Shown here one piece after another: positions 32,456 through 41,200 of a DNA stretch of 41,351 nt. Position 1 is the stretch's first letter. Every line of letters begins with the position of its first letter. This DNA is from UBA4877 sp002399285 (GTDB taxonomy: Bacteria; Bacillota; Thermoanaerobacteria; Thermoanaerobacterales; UBA4877). The stretch covers positions 1 through 41,351 of the forward strand of contig DAIPGN010000019.1 of assembly GCA_036771835.1 (NCBI GenBank), written 5' to 3'. The notes below the pieces were generated by a model that saw only the letters and a program-made list of their open reading frames with translations, did no database searches and was not told the origin of the DNA. Made by a program: the position numbers and the translations under genes.

Positions 32456-35239
32456 ATGGTTATAGACAATGTATTTGATAAGTTGAAGGAGTTCAGCCAA
32501 ATATATGATATAAGAAATAAAGACGATCTAAATTATTTTACAGCTTCAGAGATAGCGGCAGCGTTGGGCATAAAGAGAACTGCGGCAAGCCATTTTTTGA
32601 ATAGACTGAATGAAGAAGGGAAGGCTGTAAAAATCAACACGCGGCCCGTTTATTTTATAGACGGTGAAATACTTGCCCAAAAGTATAATATAGATACGTC
32701 AAAAGATAGTTTCGATTCACTGGAGGAGTTATTTGCGATACAAAAACGGTCTTCAAACTACAGCTTCAGTAAGCTCATAGGTTATAACGGAAGCCTGCGG
32801 CATCAAATAGAACAGTGTAAATCAGCCGTAGATTATCCGCCGGAAGGCCTGCCGCTTCTATTCAACGGCCCGACAGGCACGGGAAAGAGCTATATGGCCC
32901 AATTGGTCTATGAATATGCAAAAGAAGCCGGAGTCATTGATGCAGACGCACCTTTTAATATATTCAACTGTGCGGATTATGCAAATAACTCCGAACTGTT
33001 GTCAGCCAACCTCTTTGGCTATGTAAAGGGTGCGTTTACCGGGGCTGAAAAGGATACGCCCGGGATAATAGAGAAATCTGACGGGGGATTTTTATTTCTG
33101 GATGAAGTGCACAGGTTGAATGCAGAGGGCCAGGAAAAGCTTTTTGTACTTATGGATAAAGGAGGATATACGAGGATAGGAGAGAGCGGTACATGGAGAA
33201 CCTCAAAGGTAAGACTGATCTTTGCAACGACGGAAAATATAGAAGAGACACTCATAGAGACGTTCTTAAGAAGAATTCCTATCATAGTAAACATATCCGA
33301 CCTAAATCACAGAGGAGAGGCGGAAAGGCTGGAATTTATCTATTCGTTTTTTTATACGGAGGCATCCAACATACATAAAAATATAAAATTGAGCAATAAG
33401 GTCATGCTGCTGTTGATGAAACACACCTTCAAGGGCAATATAGGAGAGCTGAGAAACATAATCAAATATACCTGTGCAAACGCATATTCGGAGCAGGGTA
33501 AGCAAGACGAAGCACTGGTTATAAACCTGAAATCACTGCCGGATGAGGTCATTGAGGATATCAGCCCCGATGAGGTCATTCAAAGCGGTATAGCAAAAAG
33601 CATAGTTATAGATCCCGAACAGCCTCTAAAAGAACTCTATCATAAGAAAGATGAGATCAATGAGTATTTTGCCGATACGTTCGATGATCTGTATGAAATC
33701 AATGTCAGATGCAAGAACGGTGAAATGGATCTCAATAATTATGTTTTACAATCGACCAAGTTGATAGATGATTATTTTGATAAAATTCTCTTTTATTCCA
33801 AGGATAAGATGGAAAATAATATAAGATTTGATATTACAAAAAACATACTCTCCAACATACTTGATTTTATGAGCAGGAATTACGGCTTAAAGTTTTATGG
33901 CAACACTACGATGGTCCTATCATATTATCTGAATAATAGGTTTTACGGCGATAATGCCAATAGCAACCTATCCGGCAAAATTTTAGATGATTATGTGGAA
34001 TTTATTAAGGATAATTTTTCGCAGGAATATAATTATGCACATAAGCTTGTTGAAATGATCGAATCGAGTTTCGATACCAAGTGTACCAATGAAGATATAA
34101 TTATTTTTACATTTTATTTGAGCATATCCAGAAATGACTTCGGAAAGAACAAGATAAGGGCCGTGATCGTAGCTCATGGATATTCCACTGCAAGCAGTAT
34201 TGCGAACGTCGCCAACAGGCTTCTTGAGCAAAATATATTCGAGGCGTTCGATATGCCGATCGATATGCCTACAAAAGATATAATACTAAAACTGGAGGAA
34301 TATATAGCGTCTATCGATACCTCAAATGGTCTGATAATATTGGTGGATATGGGTTCTCTGGAGGAGATATACTCCAATCTCGCAAGCAAGACGAAGGGCG
34401 TGATAGGGGTAATAAACAACATAACGACCCAATTGGCCCTGGATGTAGGCAACAACATCCAAAATGGAATGGACATAAAGACAATAACTGAAAAGGCGGC
34501 GGAAAATAATACCTCGAGATATAAGATCATATTTCCTGAACTGAAGAAAAACAAGGCCATAATAACTACCTGTATGACTGGGATCGGTACGGCGATAAAA
34601 ATAAAAGAACTTTTGGATGAAAGTTTTAATGAAGATATCGATCTGGACGTCATTGCTTGCGATTATGTCAGACTTAAAAACAATGGTGTTTCTGATGAGC
34701 TTTTTGAAAAATATGACGTTATTGCCATAGTGGGGACTGCAGATCCCGGAATAGAAAATGTCGATTATATTGCTCTGGAGGACATTATAACGGGAACTGG
34801 CGAAGAGGAATTATATAATGTTTTCAGCAAGATCATAGATGATGATACAATTAAAAAATTGAATATGAACATCATCAAGGTATTTTCTCTGCAAAGGGTG
34901 CTAAACACACTTACGATTTTAAATCCCGACAAGATGATAAATTATATAGAAGATGCGGTCGGAGTACTCCAGGAAGAGCTTGATATCCAGTTTGGCAACG
35001 ATCTTATCATATGTCTGTATATACATATGAGCTGCCTGATCGAACGGCTGGTTACTAAGACCCCGATTGAAAGTTACGATAAGCTTGAAGAATTTAAACA
35101 GTGTCATAAAGACTTCATAAACATCGTAAAAAAGAGTTTTAGTGTAATTGAGAATGTCTATAGTGTAAACATGATCCCATCCGAAATTGGTTTTATATAC
35201 GATATAATAGTGCTGAAGATAGGAGATATCAAATATTAA
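32456..35239 (+). CDS. LevR/ManR-type sigma-54-dependent PTS regulator (second copy)
   Basis: A 927-residue activator with the same domain order as the one at 8694: N-terminal helix-turn-helix (about 28-60: EIAAALGIKRTAASHFLNRL), AAA+ with Walker A GPTGTGKS (138-145), GAFTGA (192-197) and FLFLDEVHR (212-220), PRD1, a mannose-IIA-like domain (VIVAHGYSTASSI), a IIB-like segment with the cysteine in TTCMTGIGTA, and PRD2. The two proteins clearly share ancestry but differ along their length, so each should have its own operator and inducing sugar. Its base composition is more AT-rich than that of the ggt region. The target is the sigma-54 promoter at 35268-35283. Confidence 0.92.
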   Translation: MVIDNVFDKLKEFSQIYDIRNKDDLNYFTASEIAAALGIKRTAASHFLNRLNEEGKAVKINTRPVYFIDGEILAQKYNIDTSKDSFDSLEELFAIQKRSSNYSFSKLIGYNGSLRHQIEQCKSAVDYPPEGLPLLFNGPTGTGKSYMAQLVYEYAKEAGVIDADAPFNIFNCADYANNSELLSANLFGYVKGAFTGAEKDTPGIIEKSDGGFLFLDEVHRLNAEGQEKLFVLMDKGGYTRIGESGTWRTSKVRLIFATTENIEETLIETFLRRIPIIVNISDLNHRGEAERLEFIYSFFYTEASNIHKNIKLSNKVMLLLMKHTFKGNIGELRNIIKYTCANAYSEQGKQDEALVINLKSLPDEVIEDISPDEVIQSGIAKSIVIDPEQPLKELYHKKDEINEYFADTFDDLYEINVRCKNGEMDLNNYVLQSTKLIDDYFDKILFYSKDKMENNIRFDITKNILSNILDFMSRNYGLKFYGNTTMVLSYYLNNRFYGDNANSNLSGKILDDYVEFIKDNFSQEYNYAHKLVEMIESSFDTKCTNEDIIIFTFYLSISRNDFGKNKIRAVIVAHGYSTASSIANVANRLLEQNIFEAFDMPIDMPTKDIILKLEEYIASIDTSNGLIILVDMGSLEEIYSNLASKTKGVIGVINNITTQLALDVGNNIQNGMDIKTITEKAAENNTSRYKIIFPELKKNKAIITTCMTGIGTAIKIKELLDESFNEDIDLDVIACDYVRLKNNGVSDELFEKYDVIAIVGTADPGIENVDYIALEDIITGTGEEELYNVFSKIIDDDTIKKLNMNIIKVFSLQRVLNTLTILNPDKMINYIEDAVGVLQEELDIQFGNDLIICLYIHMSCLIERLVTKTPIESYDKLEEFKQCHKDFINIVKKSFSVIENVYSVNMIPSEIGFIYDIIVLKIGDIKY

Positions 35240-35246
35240 GCAGAGG

Positions 35247-35280
35247 GCATGCCGGCTTACAATAAGCTGGCATGCTTTTT
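35247..35280 (+). terminator. Intrinsic terminator of the second LevR-type gene
   Basis: GCATGCCGGCTT-type left arm (35247-35258) pairs with 35264-35275 over 12 bp with one G-U pair, followed by five T. Its right arm and T run are also the sigma-54 promoter. Confidence 0.88.
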
Positions 35281-35283
35281 GCT
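35268..35283 (+). promoter_or_regulatory. Sigma-54 promoter of PTS operon 2
   Basis: TGGCATGCTTTTTGCT gives GG at 35269-35270 and GC at 35281-35282 with ten bases between. Transcription would start near 35294, 38 nt before the chosen start of the SIS-domain gene. It lies inside the terminator of the upstream activator gene. Confidence 0.88.
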
Positions 35284-35331
35284 TAATATATAGCCGTGAG
35301 AAAAAAATATTTCAATGAGGGGGTCGTTACC

Positions 35332-36411
35332 TTGCTTAAATGGATGAACGATTGCATTTTGGAGGCGCCCAAAGCGTGTGAGGACGTTATAAAAAACCGC
35401 AATGATTTGCTGAAGGAATTGGTAGAATTATTTTTGTTAAAACCATATAAAAAAATAGTTCTGGTGGCCGCGGGTTCGTCATTTAATATAGCGAATTGTG
35501 CCAGATATGCCATGGAGGAGTTTTTGGATATTGAGGTAGAGTGTATCCATTCGAAGACCTATGCTAGATATGATTATAAATATCATGACAATTCTTTTAT
35601 AATGTGTTTATCACAAAGCGGAAGGAGCACGAATACCATAGAGGCCATAAAGGTAGCAAAGGAAAATGGAAATGACGTGGCGGCTCTGACTATGATACCG
35701 GGCAGTCCTGTGACTAATCATGCGGAACATACTTTTGTGTATGGCACTAGTAAATATGGACGGGACCTATTCGTATGCAGAGGCGTGCCGAGCTCCACTC
35801 TGTTTTTAATGCTCTTTGCTCTTGAGGCAGCCTATAAGGGCGGTAAATGCGACGAAAAACGCTACAAGCAGAATATCAAGCAATTAGAGGATGTAGTCAA
35901 GGAAATGCCCCGCATTCAAAAAAAGGTCTTGGATTTTTATACTGTCAATAAGGAAGATTTTTATTCCATGAGACGGGTCATGATAGTTGGCATAGGTCCA
36001 AGCTTGGGCGTGGCGTTGGAGGGATCACTAAAGCTGGAAGAAACTGTGGGCATTCCCGCCAATGCATATGAATCCGAAGAGTTTATCCATGGACCGACCT
36101 ATGAGATAAAGAAGGATAACGCAGTCTTTTTGCTGGATATGGACGATGTGATGCATGACAGGATCATTGCCGTTTATAGAGGAGTGCAGCAATTGACTGA
36201 CAGAGCCTATTTGATAACCAAGAATGCTAATTATGCCGATGACCATACTTTAAACATTGATGTTGACTGCGATCCTAATTTTTTGCCATTGCTTTTTGTG
36301 ATCCCTTTTCAATATATTCCCAGCAACATCTGTGAAGAATTGGGCATCCGCGCCATAACCATATACAATCACCGCAGTTCGGAAGCATTGAAGACGAAGA
36401 CGGATAATTAA
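35332..36411 (+). CDS. SIS-domain sugar-phosphate deglycase/deaminase (FrlB/GfrE/AgaS-like)
   Basis: A 359-residue protein with two sugar-isomerase (SIS) domains, like the isomerase half of glucosamine-6-phosphate synthase without the glutaminase half. First SIS: VAAGSSFNIA and LSQSGRSTNTIEAIKVAKENG; second SIS: IVGIGPSLGVALEGSLKLEETVGIPANAYESEEFIHGP, where the E-x-x-HGP element carries the catalytic-type residues. Family members act on amino-sugar phosphates or cleave phosphorylated Amadori products such as fructoselysine-6-phosphate. With a mannose-class PTS and a LevR-type sigma-54 activator it resembles the Salmonella gfr arrangement. TTG 35332 is 8 nt after GAGGGGG; GTG 35296 lies right at the expected transcription start, so it is rejected. 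Confidence 0.8.
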   Translation: MLKWMNDCILEAPKACEDVIKNRNDLLKELVELFLLKPYKKIVLVAAGSSFNIANCARYAMEEFLDIEVECIHSKTYARYDYKYHDNSFIMCLSQSGRSTNTIEAIKVAKENGNDVAALTMIPGSPVTNHAEHTFVYGTSKYGRDLFVCRGVPSSTLFLMLFALEAAYKGGKCDEKRYKQNIKQLEDVVKEMPRIQKKVLDFYTVNKEDFYSMRRVMIVGIGPSLGVALEGSLKLEETVGIPANAYESEEFIHGPTYEIKKDNAVFLLDMDDVMHDRIIAVYRGVQQLTDRAYLITKNANYADDHTLNIDVDCDPNFLPLLFVIPFQYIPSNICEELGIRAITIYNHRSSEALKTKTDN

Positions 36412-36417
36412 TATTAT

Positions 36418-36631
36418 GGGCTTCTACGGCGGTTGACTGCTGTAGAAGCCATAAAAATTAAAGTTTTTCATAGGAACACCATGAAAAACCTCTGCACCCT
36501 GAAAATCCCGCAAATATATACAAAAATTAAACGCTATTGATTGAGAAAAAGCCGGCGAGTTTACGATGTTGTAAGAGTTGATGTTATAATGTGTCTTTTA
36601 TATTTATCTAATAAATATGTGGAGGCAGAAA
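36418..36631 (+). promoter_or_regulatory. Gap between the SIS-domain gene and PTS operon 2, with two hairpins
   Basis: GGCTTCTACGGC (from 36419) pairs with GCTGTAGAAGCC (to 36451); GTTTTTCAT (36463-36471) pairs with ATGAAAAAC with inner GG/CC. Neither has a T tail, so read-through is likely and the hairpins may process or stabilise RNA. A weak sigma-A promoter, TTACGA (36561-36566) with TATAAT (36585-36590), could give basal PTS expression. GGAGG at 36621-36624 serves the next gene. Confidence 0.45.
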
Positions 36632-37033
36632 ATGAAAAAAGTAATAGTGCTGACTCATGGCAGATTGAGCGAAGGTTTTCTATCGGCATTCAAAATGATA
36701 GGGGGCGGCGATAATGAATTTGATACCATAGTAATGGAAGACAAGGATTCCCCCAAGGCCCTGACGGAAAAAATCAGGGAAAAGCTTTGTGCGTACGGCG
36801 AAAACGATACCATCATCTTGATGACGGACATACCCTCGGGAAGTACTACTAAGATAGCGGCTCTTTTCCTAAATGATTACAAAAACTTATATATTGTGTC
36901 CGGAGTCAATTTGGGCCTATTGCTCGAGATAATGCTGGACCCGATGGAAGATGCTGAAGACTCTATACGAAAGGCCATAGAGCGGAGCAAAGAGACCATA
37001 CAATTTATAAATGACGAATTGAAAGATATTTGA
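36632..37033 (+). CDS. PTS mannose-class EIIA component (operon 2)
   Basis: A 133-residue IIA protein beginning MKKVIVLTHGRLSEGFL, with H9 (LTHG) as the phospho-accepting residue, and the conserved GVNLGLLLEIML segment. It belongs to the second mannose-class PTS, distinct from the copy at 11669. ATG 36632 has GGAGG at proper spacing; ATG 36617 lies upstream of it. The next gene starts 20 nt downstream. Confidence 0.88.
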   Translation: MKKVIVLTHGRLSEGFLSAFKMIGGGDNEFDTIVMEDKDSPKALTEKIREKLCAYGENDTIILMTDIPSGSTTKIAALFLNDYKNLYIVSGVNLGLLLEIMLDPMEDAEDSIRKAIERSKETIQFINDELKDI

Positions 37034-37053
37034 CAGATAAAGGGGGAAAGACA

Positions 37054-37545
37054 ATGATAAAGCTTTTACGGATCGATCAGAGGTTGGTGCACGGACAGGT
37101 GGCCACTTACTGGGTGAGGTATACCGAAGCGGATACCATGGTGGTGATAAATGATAAGGCGGCAATCGATCCGATGACAAAGATGAGCTTAAAACTGGGG
37201 AAACCGGCGGGGGTGGGCTTGGAGATCCTCACCCTGAAGGATGGAATTAATTATATAAATAATCCGTCCAATAAAAAGAGGAAGATCCTTATAATAGTAG
37301 GCAACTGCAAAGACGGAGCGGAAGTGGCAAAGAACTGCTCCGAAGTGATGGAGGTGGACATAGGCGGCATTCATTATGAAGAGGGCAGAGTCTCAATAAC
37401 CAATCAGGTATATTTGATTGAAGAAGATTTAAATGCGCTGGATGAGATCGCGGCCGATGGGAAAAATGTTTTCCTTCAATCCATACCCAATGAGCCCAAG
37501 ATGTATTTGAAAGAGATCCATGAAATATATAACAAGAATAAATAA
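37054..37545 (+). CDS. PTS mannose-class EIIB component (operon 2)
   Basis: A 163-residue IIB protein with the phosphorylation site RIDQRLVHGQVATYW near residue 14 and the family's DIGGIHYEEGR-type central strand. It passes phosphate from IIA to the incoming sugar and may also feed back on the LevR PRDs. ATG 37054 follows AAGGGGGAAAG; the longer in-frame start at 37030 overlaps the end of the IIA gene and precedes this site. Confidence 0.9.
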   Translation: MIKLLRIDQRLVHGQVATYWVRYTEADTMVVINDKAAIDPMTKMSLKLGKPAGVGLEILTLKDGINYINNPSNKKRKILIIVGNCKDGAEVAKNCSEVMEVDIGGIHYEEGRVSITNQVYLIEEDLNALDEIAADGKNVFLQSIPNEPKMYLKEIHEIYNKNK

Positions 37546-37568
37546 TTAAAGAAGGGGGAGCATGCTTT

Positions 37569-38309
37569 ATGTTTCTGCTCAAGTGTATTTTGGTGTCGTT
37601 AGTTTTTGTTCTGGGAATACTTGACGGAAGGATTTTTGGACAGAACCTTTTAGATACCCCGATCGTTCAAGCTACGTTGATAGGATTGATCATGGGTGAT
37701 GTAAAAACGGGGTTAATTATGGGGGCAACGCTGCAATTGATCTTTATGGGCTTCGTAGGCATAGGAGTGACCTCCCTTCCCAATGCTTCGGCAGGAACGA
37801 TTTTGGCTGTCTTCTTTGCGATAGGTTCTCATATGGATGCCAGTTCTGCCATAGCCTTGTCGATGCCCATAGCGCTATTGTTTCAACCGACCGGTATAAT
37901 TCCGAGAATCATAAACAATATTTTCAATCCGCGCTGCGATGCGGCGGCTGAAAGAGGAGATTATAAGGCTATAGAGAGATATTTTTGGTCAGGCGTATTG
38001 ATCTTTGCCGTTGTGTTTTTTGTCCCAATGTTCTTGGCCACATACTTTGGCCGGGGACCGGTAGAGGCGTTGATAGGCATTATTCCCACTGTTGTCCTGA
38101 GCGGCTTGAATAAAGCTTCGACATTATTGCCGGCACTGGGGATAGCGCTTTTGATGAATTATATTATGGATAATGAAAGCACCCCGTTGCTATTCTTGGG
38201 ATTCATGTTATCCGCTTATTTGAAAATGGATTCTCTGGGAGTGGCGGTCATGGGCTTGATCATCGCATTGATCTATTACAATTTCTCGCAGAAGAGAAAT
38301 CTGGAATAA
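37569..38309 (+). CDS. PTS mannose-class EIIC component (operon 2)
   Basis: A 246-residue membrane IIC protein. GLIMGDVKTGLIMGATLQLIFMGFVG near residue 37-62 is the family signature, and the remaining hydrophobic helices match the copy at 12218 in layout and length. The ribosome site GGGGGAG is 8 nt upstream. An ATG at 37562 is out of frame and not used. Confidence 0.9.
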   Translation: MFLLKCILVSLVFVLGILDGRIFGQNLLDTPIVQATLIGLIMGDVKTGLIMGATLQLIFMGFVGIGVTSLPNASAGTILAVFFAIGSHMDASSAIALSMPIALLFQPTGIIPRIINNIFNPRCDAAAERGDYKAIERYFWSGVLIFAVVFFVPMFLATYFGRGPVEALIGIIPTVVLSGLNKASTLLPALGIALLMNYIMDNESTPLLFLGFMLSAYLKMDSLGVAVMGLIIALIYYNFSQKRNLE

Positions 38310-38322
38310 AGGAGGTATAGAG

Positions 38323-39195
38323 ATGGAAAACGCCAACAATGTTCAAATAAAGGATGATAAATTCATTGGCAATATGAGCAGAGCTGAGTTTATGAGCGGG
38401 TTTTGGCGCTCATGCGGACTGCAGGGGTGTTTCAACTATGAACGCCAGCAGGGGATAGGATTCGGCTATGCAATGATCCCTCATCTTAGAAGGATCTATA
38501 AGGATGATGAGGATGGATTTAAAGAGGCCTTGAAGAGACACATAACGTTTTTTAACATTACTCCACAAATGACCACGTTCGTTCAGGGCGTCACTGTTGC
38601 CATGGAAGAGGAAGCCTCACAAAACAAGGAGTTTGATACGGCTTCAATAAATTCGGTCAAGACGGCTTTGATGGGTCCGCTGTCCGGAATAGGAGATTCG
38701 ATCTTTTGGGGGACATTGCGGACCATAGGCTTAGGAGTCGGGCTATCCTTTTGTATGCAGGGCAATATCCTGGGGCCGATCTTATTCCTGCTGATACACA
38801 ATATTCCGGCCTGGTATGTTCGGTATAAGGGTTTGGATATAGGTTACGTCAAGGGCATGTCGTTCCTGGAATCAGCCACTGAAGGAGGGATGATAGATAC
38901 ATTCAGCACGGCGGCGAAATTCCTTGGTGCGACAGTCGTCGGGAGTATGATCTCATCCATGATCAATTTTTCTACGACTCTCACTTTGAATATGGGTAAT
39001 TACCAGACGCTCTCTATACAGAGCGTACTGGACAGCATAGCACCTAAACTGTTGCCGCTGGGTTTGGCATTCATATGTTTCTTTATGGTGAGGAAAGGGA
39101 AAAAGACAACGACTATAATGCTGATACTATTTATAGTAGGCTTCATTCTCGCATGGATCGAAGGCCTGCCGATGTTTGCACCGGCTGCAGCTTAA
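38323..39195 (+). CDS. PTS mannose-class EIID component (operon 2)
   Basis: A 290-residue IID protein. Landmarks are FWRSCGLQGCFNYERQQGIGFGYAM near the N-terminus and VKTALMGPLSGIGDSIFWGTLRTIGLGV in the middle, then hydrophobic segments to the C-terminus. AAAGGAGGT precedes ATG 38323. It completes the IIA-IIB-IIC-IID set and ends before a strong terminator. Confidence 0.9.
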   Translation: MENANNVQIKDDKFIGNMSRAEFMSGFWRSCGLQGCFNYERQQGIGFGYAMIPHLRRIYKDDEDGFKEALKRHITFFNITPQMTTFVQGVTVAMEEEASQNKEFDTASINSVKTALMGPLSGIGDSIFWGTLRTIGLGVGLSFCMQGNILGPILFLLIHNIPAWYVRYKGLDIGYVKGMSFLESATEGGMIDTFSTAAKFLGATVVGSMISSMINFSTTLTLNMGNYQTLSIQSVLDSIAPKLLPLGLAFICFFMVRKGKKTTTIMLILFIVGFILAWIEGLPMFAPAAA

Positions 39196-39204
39196 CAGTT
39201 GTTG

Positions 39205-39244
39205 AAGGGATCTGAGCGGTGATTTATGCTGCTCAGATTCTTTT
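39205..39244 (+). terminator. Terminator of PTS operon 2
   Basis: AAGGGATCTGAGCGG (39205-39219) pairs with CTGCTCAGATTCTTT (39229-39243) allowing G-U pairs, ending in T-rich sequence. Confidence 0.82.
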
Positions 39245-39348
39245 ATAAGAATTGTAAAAATTATAACGGCATAATCCATGTCAATGGTCCCCGCGTTTTA
39301 CGGAAATCTCCAACCTTTATACAAAAAGTGTAAAACTTTTTTCATATA

Positions 39349-39357
39349 TGGTATAAT
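39349..39357 (+). promoter_or_regulatory. Extended -10 promoter of prfA
   Basis: TGGTATAAT, an extended -10 element about 33 bases before the start codon; the -35 region is poor (GTGTAA at about 39328), as is common with extended -10 promoters. Confidence 0.6.
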
Positions 39358-39389
39358 ATTATCTTGTTAATATGTATAGAGGTGATTTG

Positions 39390-40460
39390 ATGTTCGACAA
39401 ATTGGATGTTATTGAAAATAGATATGACGAGCTTACTGTGAAAATGGCTGACCCGGAGATCATTGCCGATATGGAGACATGGCAGAAACTGGTCAAAGAG
39501 CATGCGTCCATAGAGGATGTCGTATTGAAGTATAAGGAATATAAAAAGACGATAAGCGACATAGAGGAGAATAAGGCGCTGCTGAGCGAAAAACTGGAGA
39601 GTGATTTTAAGGAGATGGTCGAGTCCGAGATCAATGAGCTGGAGGCGGAAAAGAGCAAGCTGGAGGATGAGCTTAAGGTGCTTCTCCTGCCCAAGGATCC
39701 CAACGACGACAAAAACGTCATAGTGGAGATCAGAGGCGGAGCCGGCGGCGAGGAGGCGGCCCTCTTCGCTGCGGACCTGTACCGCATGTATTCCATGTAT
39801 GCCGAGGCCAAGGGCTGGAAGGTGGAGGTAATGAATTCCAATCAGACCGATCTGGGAGGATTTAAGGAGATAGTGTTCAGCGTGGAAGGCAGGGGCGCAT
39901 ACAGCAGGCTGAAGTATGAGAGCGGCGTGCACAGGGTGCAGAGGGTCCCCGAGACGGAGGCGGGAGGACGTATACACACATCCACCGCGACTGTGGCCGT
40001 TCTTCCCGAAGCCGGTGACGTGGACGTGGAGATAAGGCCGGATGATCTCAAAATAGACGTATTCCGTTCGGGCGGACACGGCGGGCAGAGCGTAAATACT
40101 ACGGATTCTGCGGTCAGGGTAACCCATCTGCCGACCGGCATCGTCATAAGTTGTCAGGACGAGAGGTCTCAGCTTAAGAACAAAGAGAGGGCGATGAAAT
40201 ACTTAAGGGCAAAGCTCTATGATATGGCAAGGGAGAAGCAAACCGAGAGCATAGCCGAGAACAGGAAATTACAAGTCGGTACCGGGGACAGGAGCGAAAG
40301 GATAAGGACATACAACTATCCGCAGGGAAGGGTATCCGATCACAGGATAAATCTCACTCTCTATAAGCTGAATGCGATACTTAACGGCGATCTGGATGAG
40401 CTGATAGATGCCCTGACGATAGCTGATCAAACGGAAAAGTTAGAAGAAGATGTCAGTTGA
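39390..40460 (+). CDS. prfA: Peptide chain release factor 1
   Basis: A 356-residue release factor that ends translation at UAA and UAG. The stop-codon reading tripeptide is PET in RVPETEAGGRIHTSTATVAV, the RF1 form of PxT, and the hydrolysis motif GGQ is in FRSGGHGGQSVNTTDSAVRV. Length and both motifs are typical. ATG 39390 follows AGAGGTGAT; an ATG at 39372 is upstream of that site. It has its own promoter and terminator and marks the return to housekeeping genes. Confidence 0.97.
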   Translation: MFDKLDVIENRYDELTVKMADPEIIADMETWQKLVKEHASIEDVVLKYKEYKKTISDIEENKALLSEKLESDFKEMVESEINELEAEKSKLEDELKVLLLPKDPNDDKNVIVEIRGGAGGEEAALFAADLYRMYSMYAEAKGWKVEVMNSNQTDLGGFKEIVFSVEGRGAYSRLKYESGVHRVQRVPETEAGGRIHTSTATVAVLPEAGDVDVEIRPDDLKIDVFRSGGHGGQSVNTTDSAVRVTHLPTGIVISCQDERSQLKNKERAMKYLRAKLYDMAREKQTESIAENRKLQVGTGDRSERIRTYNYPQGRVSDHRINLTLYKLNAILNGDLDELIDALTIADQTEKLEEDVS

Positions 40461-40473
40461 TCTATGGAATAGG

Positions 40474-40510
40474 AAAGCGGATAGGCTCCAAAGGGCATAC
40501 CGCTTTTTTT
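40474..40510 (+). terminator. Terminator of prfA
   Basis: AAAGCGG (40474-40480) pairs with CCGCTTT (40500-40506), followed by a T run to 40510. Confidence 0.8.
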
Positions 40511-40601
40511 AATAATTACGTATCTATTTTGTCGATATTTCAGGATCATCTTCTCACCCGATTTTATTTGCTGAATGTGTCAGCTTACGGCAAATCATAA
40601 A

Positions 40602-40630
40602 TTGCACGGGATATTTTTGTTTGCTATAAT
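40602..40630 (+). promoter_or_regulatory. Sigma-A promoter of the C_GCAxxG_C_C gene
   Basis: TTGCAC (40602-40607), a 17-nt spacer and TATAAT (40625-40630), about 40 bases before the start codon. Confidence 0.75.
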
Positions 40631-40671
40631 AATAACAACATTGCTTATTATAAAAAAAGGAGGAGTTTACA

Positions 40672-41181
40672 ATGAATATCAAACGGGAGGTCAGCGTAAA
40701 GAAAGTGCAGCAGGACGCTGAAAATTACTTCGGCAACGGATTTTTTTGCTGTGAGGCATTGGTGGCGTCGATAATGGACAATTTTGAACTGGACATTCCG
40801 AGAGAGGTTATAGGTATGGCATCCGGAATGGCAGTTGGTGCCGGACGCTCAGGATGTATGTGCGGCGCATTGAACGGGGGAGTATTGGCTTTAGGTATTT
40901 TTTTCGGCCGTTCGCAGCTGAGCGGGAAAGATGATCCCAAAGTGGTGAAATGTATGGCTTTAACGCATGAACTGCATGATTGGTTCAAACAGGCAACTGG
41001 GAAAAATTCTACCTGCTGCCGTGTCCTGACCAGGGAATTTGATATGAGCAAGGGCGAGCATTTTCAGCAGTGTGTGCACTTCACGGGAATGACTGCGGCT
41101 AAGGTTGCGGAAATCGTTATTCGTGAATTGGGGCTTACTAATTTGGATGAAAAAGAAAGTTTAAGCACGCAAACTGTGTAG
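40672..41181 (+). CDS. C_GCAxxG_C_C family putative redox protein
   Basis: A 169-residue cytoplasmic protein of the family named after its cysteine pattern. Seen here: an early FCCEAL, the signature CMCGALNGG (C-GCAxxG-like), a CC pair in NSTCCRVL and a single C in HFQQCVHF. The family is thought to be redox-active and may bind a metal or an iron-sulfur cluster, but no reaction is established. GGAGGAG precedes ATG 40672, and a clear promoter lies upstream. The next gene starts 20 nt later, so they may form one operon. Confidence 0.8.
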   Translation: MNIKREVSVKKVQQDAENYFGNGFFCCEALVASIMDNFELDIPREVIGMASGMAVGAGRSGCMCGALNGGVLALGIFFGRSQLSGKDDPKVVKCMALTHELHDWFKQATGKNSTCCRVLTREFDMSKGEHFQQCVHFTGMTAAKVAEIVIRELGLTNLDEKESLSTQTV

Positions 41182-41200
41182 GGAAGAAGGCATTAGTCTA

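Noticed and set aside
35296..35331. GTG 35296 as start of the SIS-domain gene
   Set aside because: The sigma-54 transcription start should be near 35294, leaving no leader, and the ribosome binding site is at 35317-35323, before TTG 35332.
35332..36411. Glucosamine-6-phosphate synthase (GlmS)
   Set aside because: The glutamine amidotransferase half is missing and only the two SIS domains are present.
36418..36451. Hairpin after the SIS gene as an intrinsic terminator
   Set aside because: The stem is followed by ATAAAAATT rather than a T run.
39342..40127. A 261-codon minus-strand open frame over prfA
   Set aside because: It is the reverse of the release factor gene, whose PET and GGQ motifs leave no doubt.
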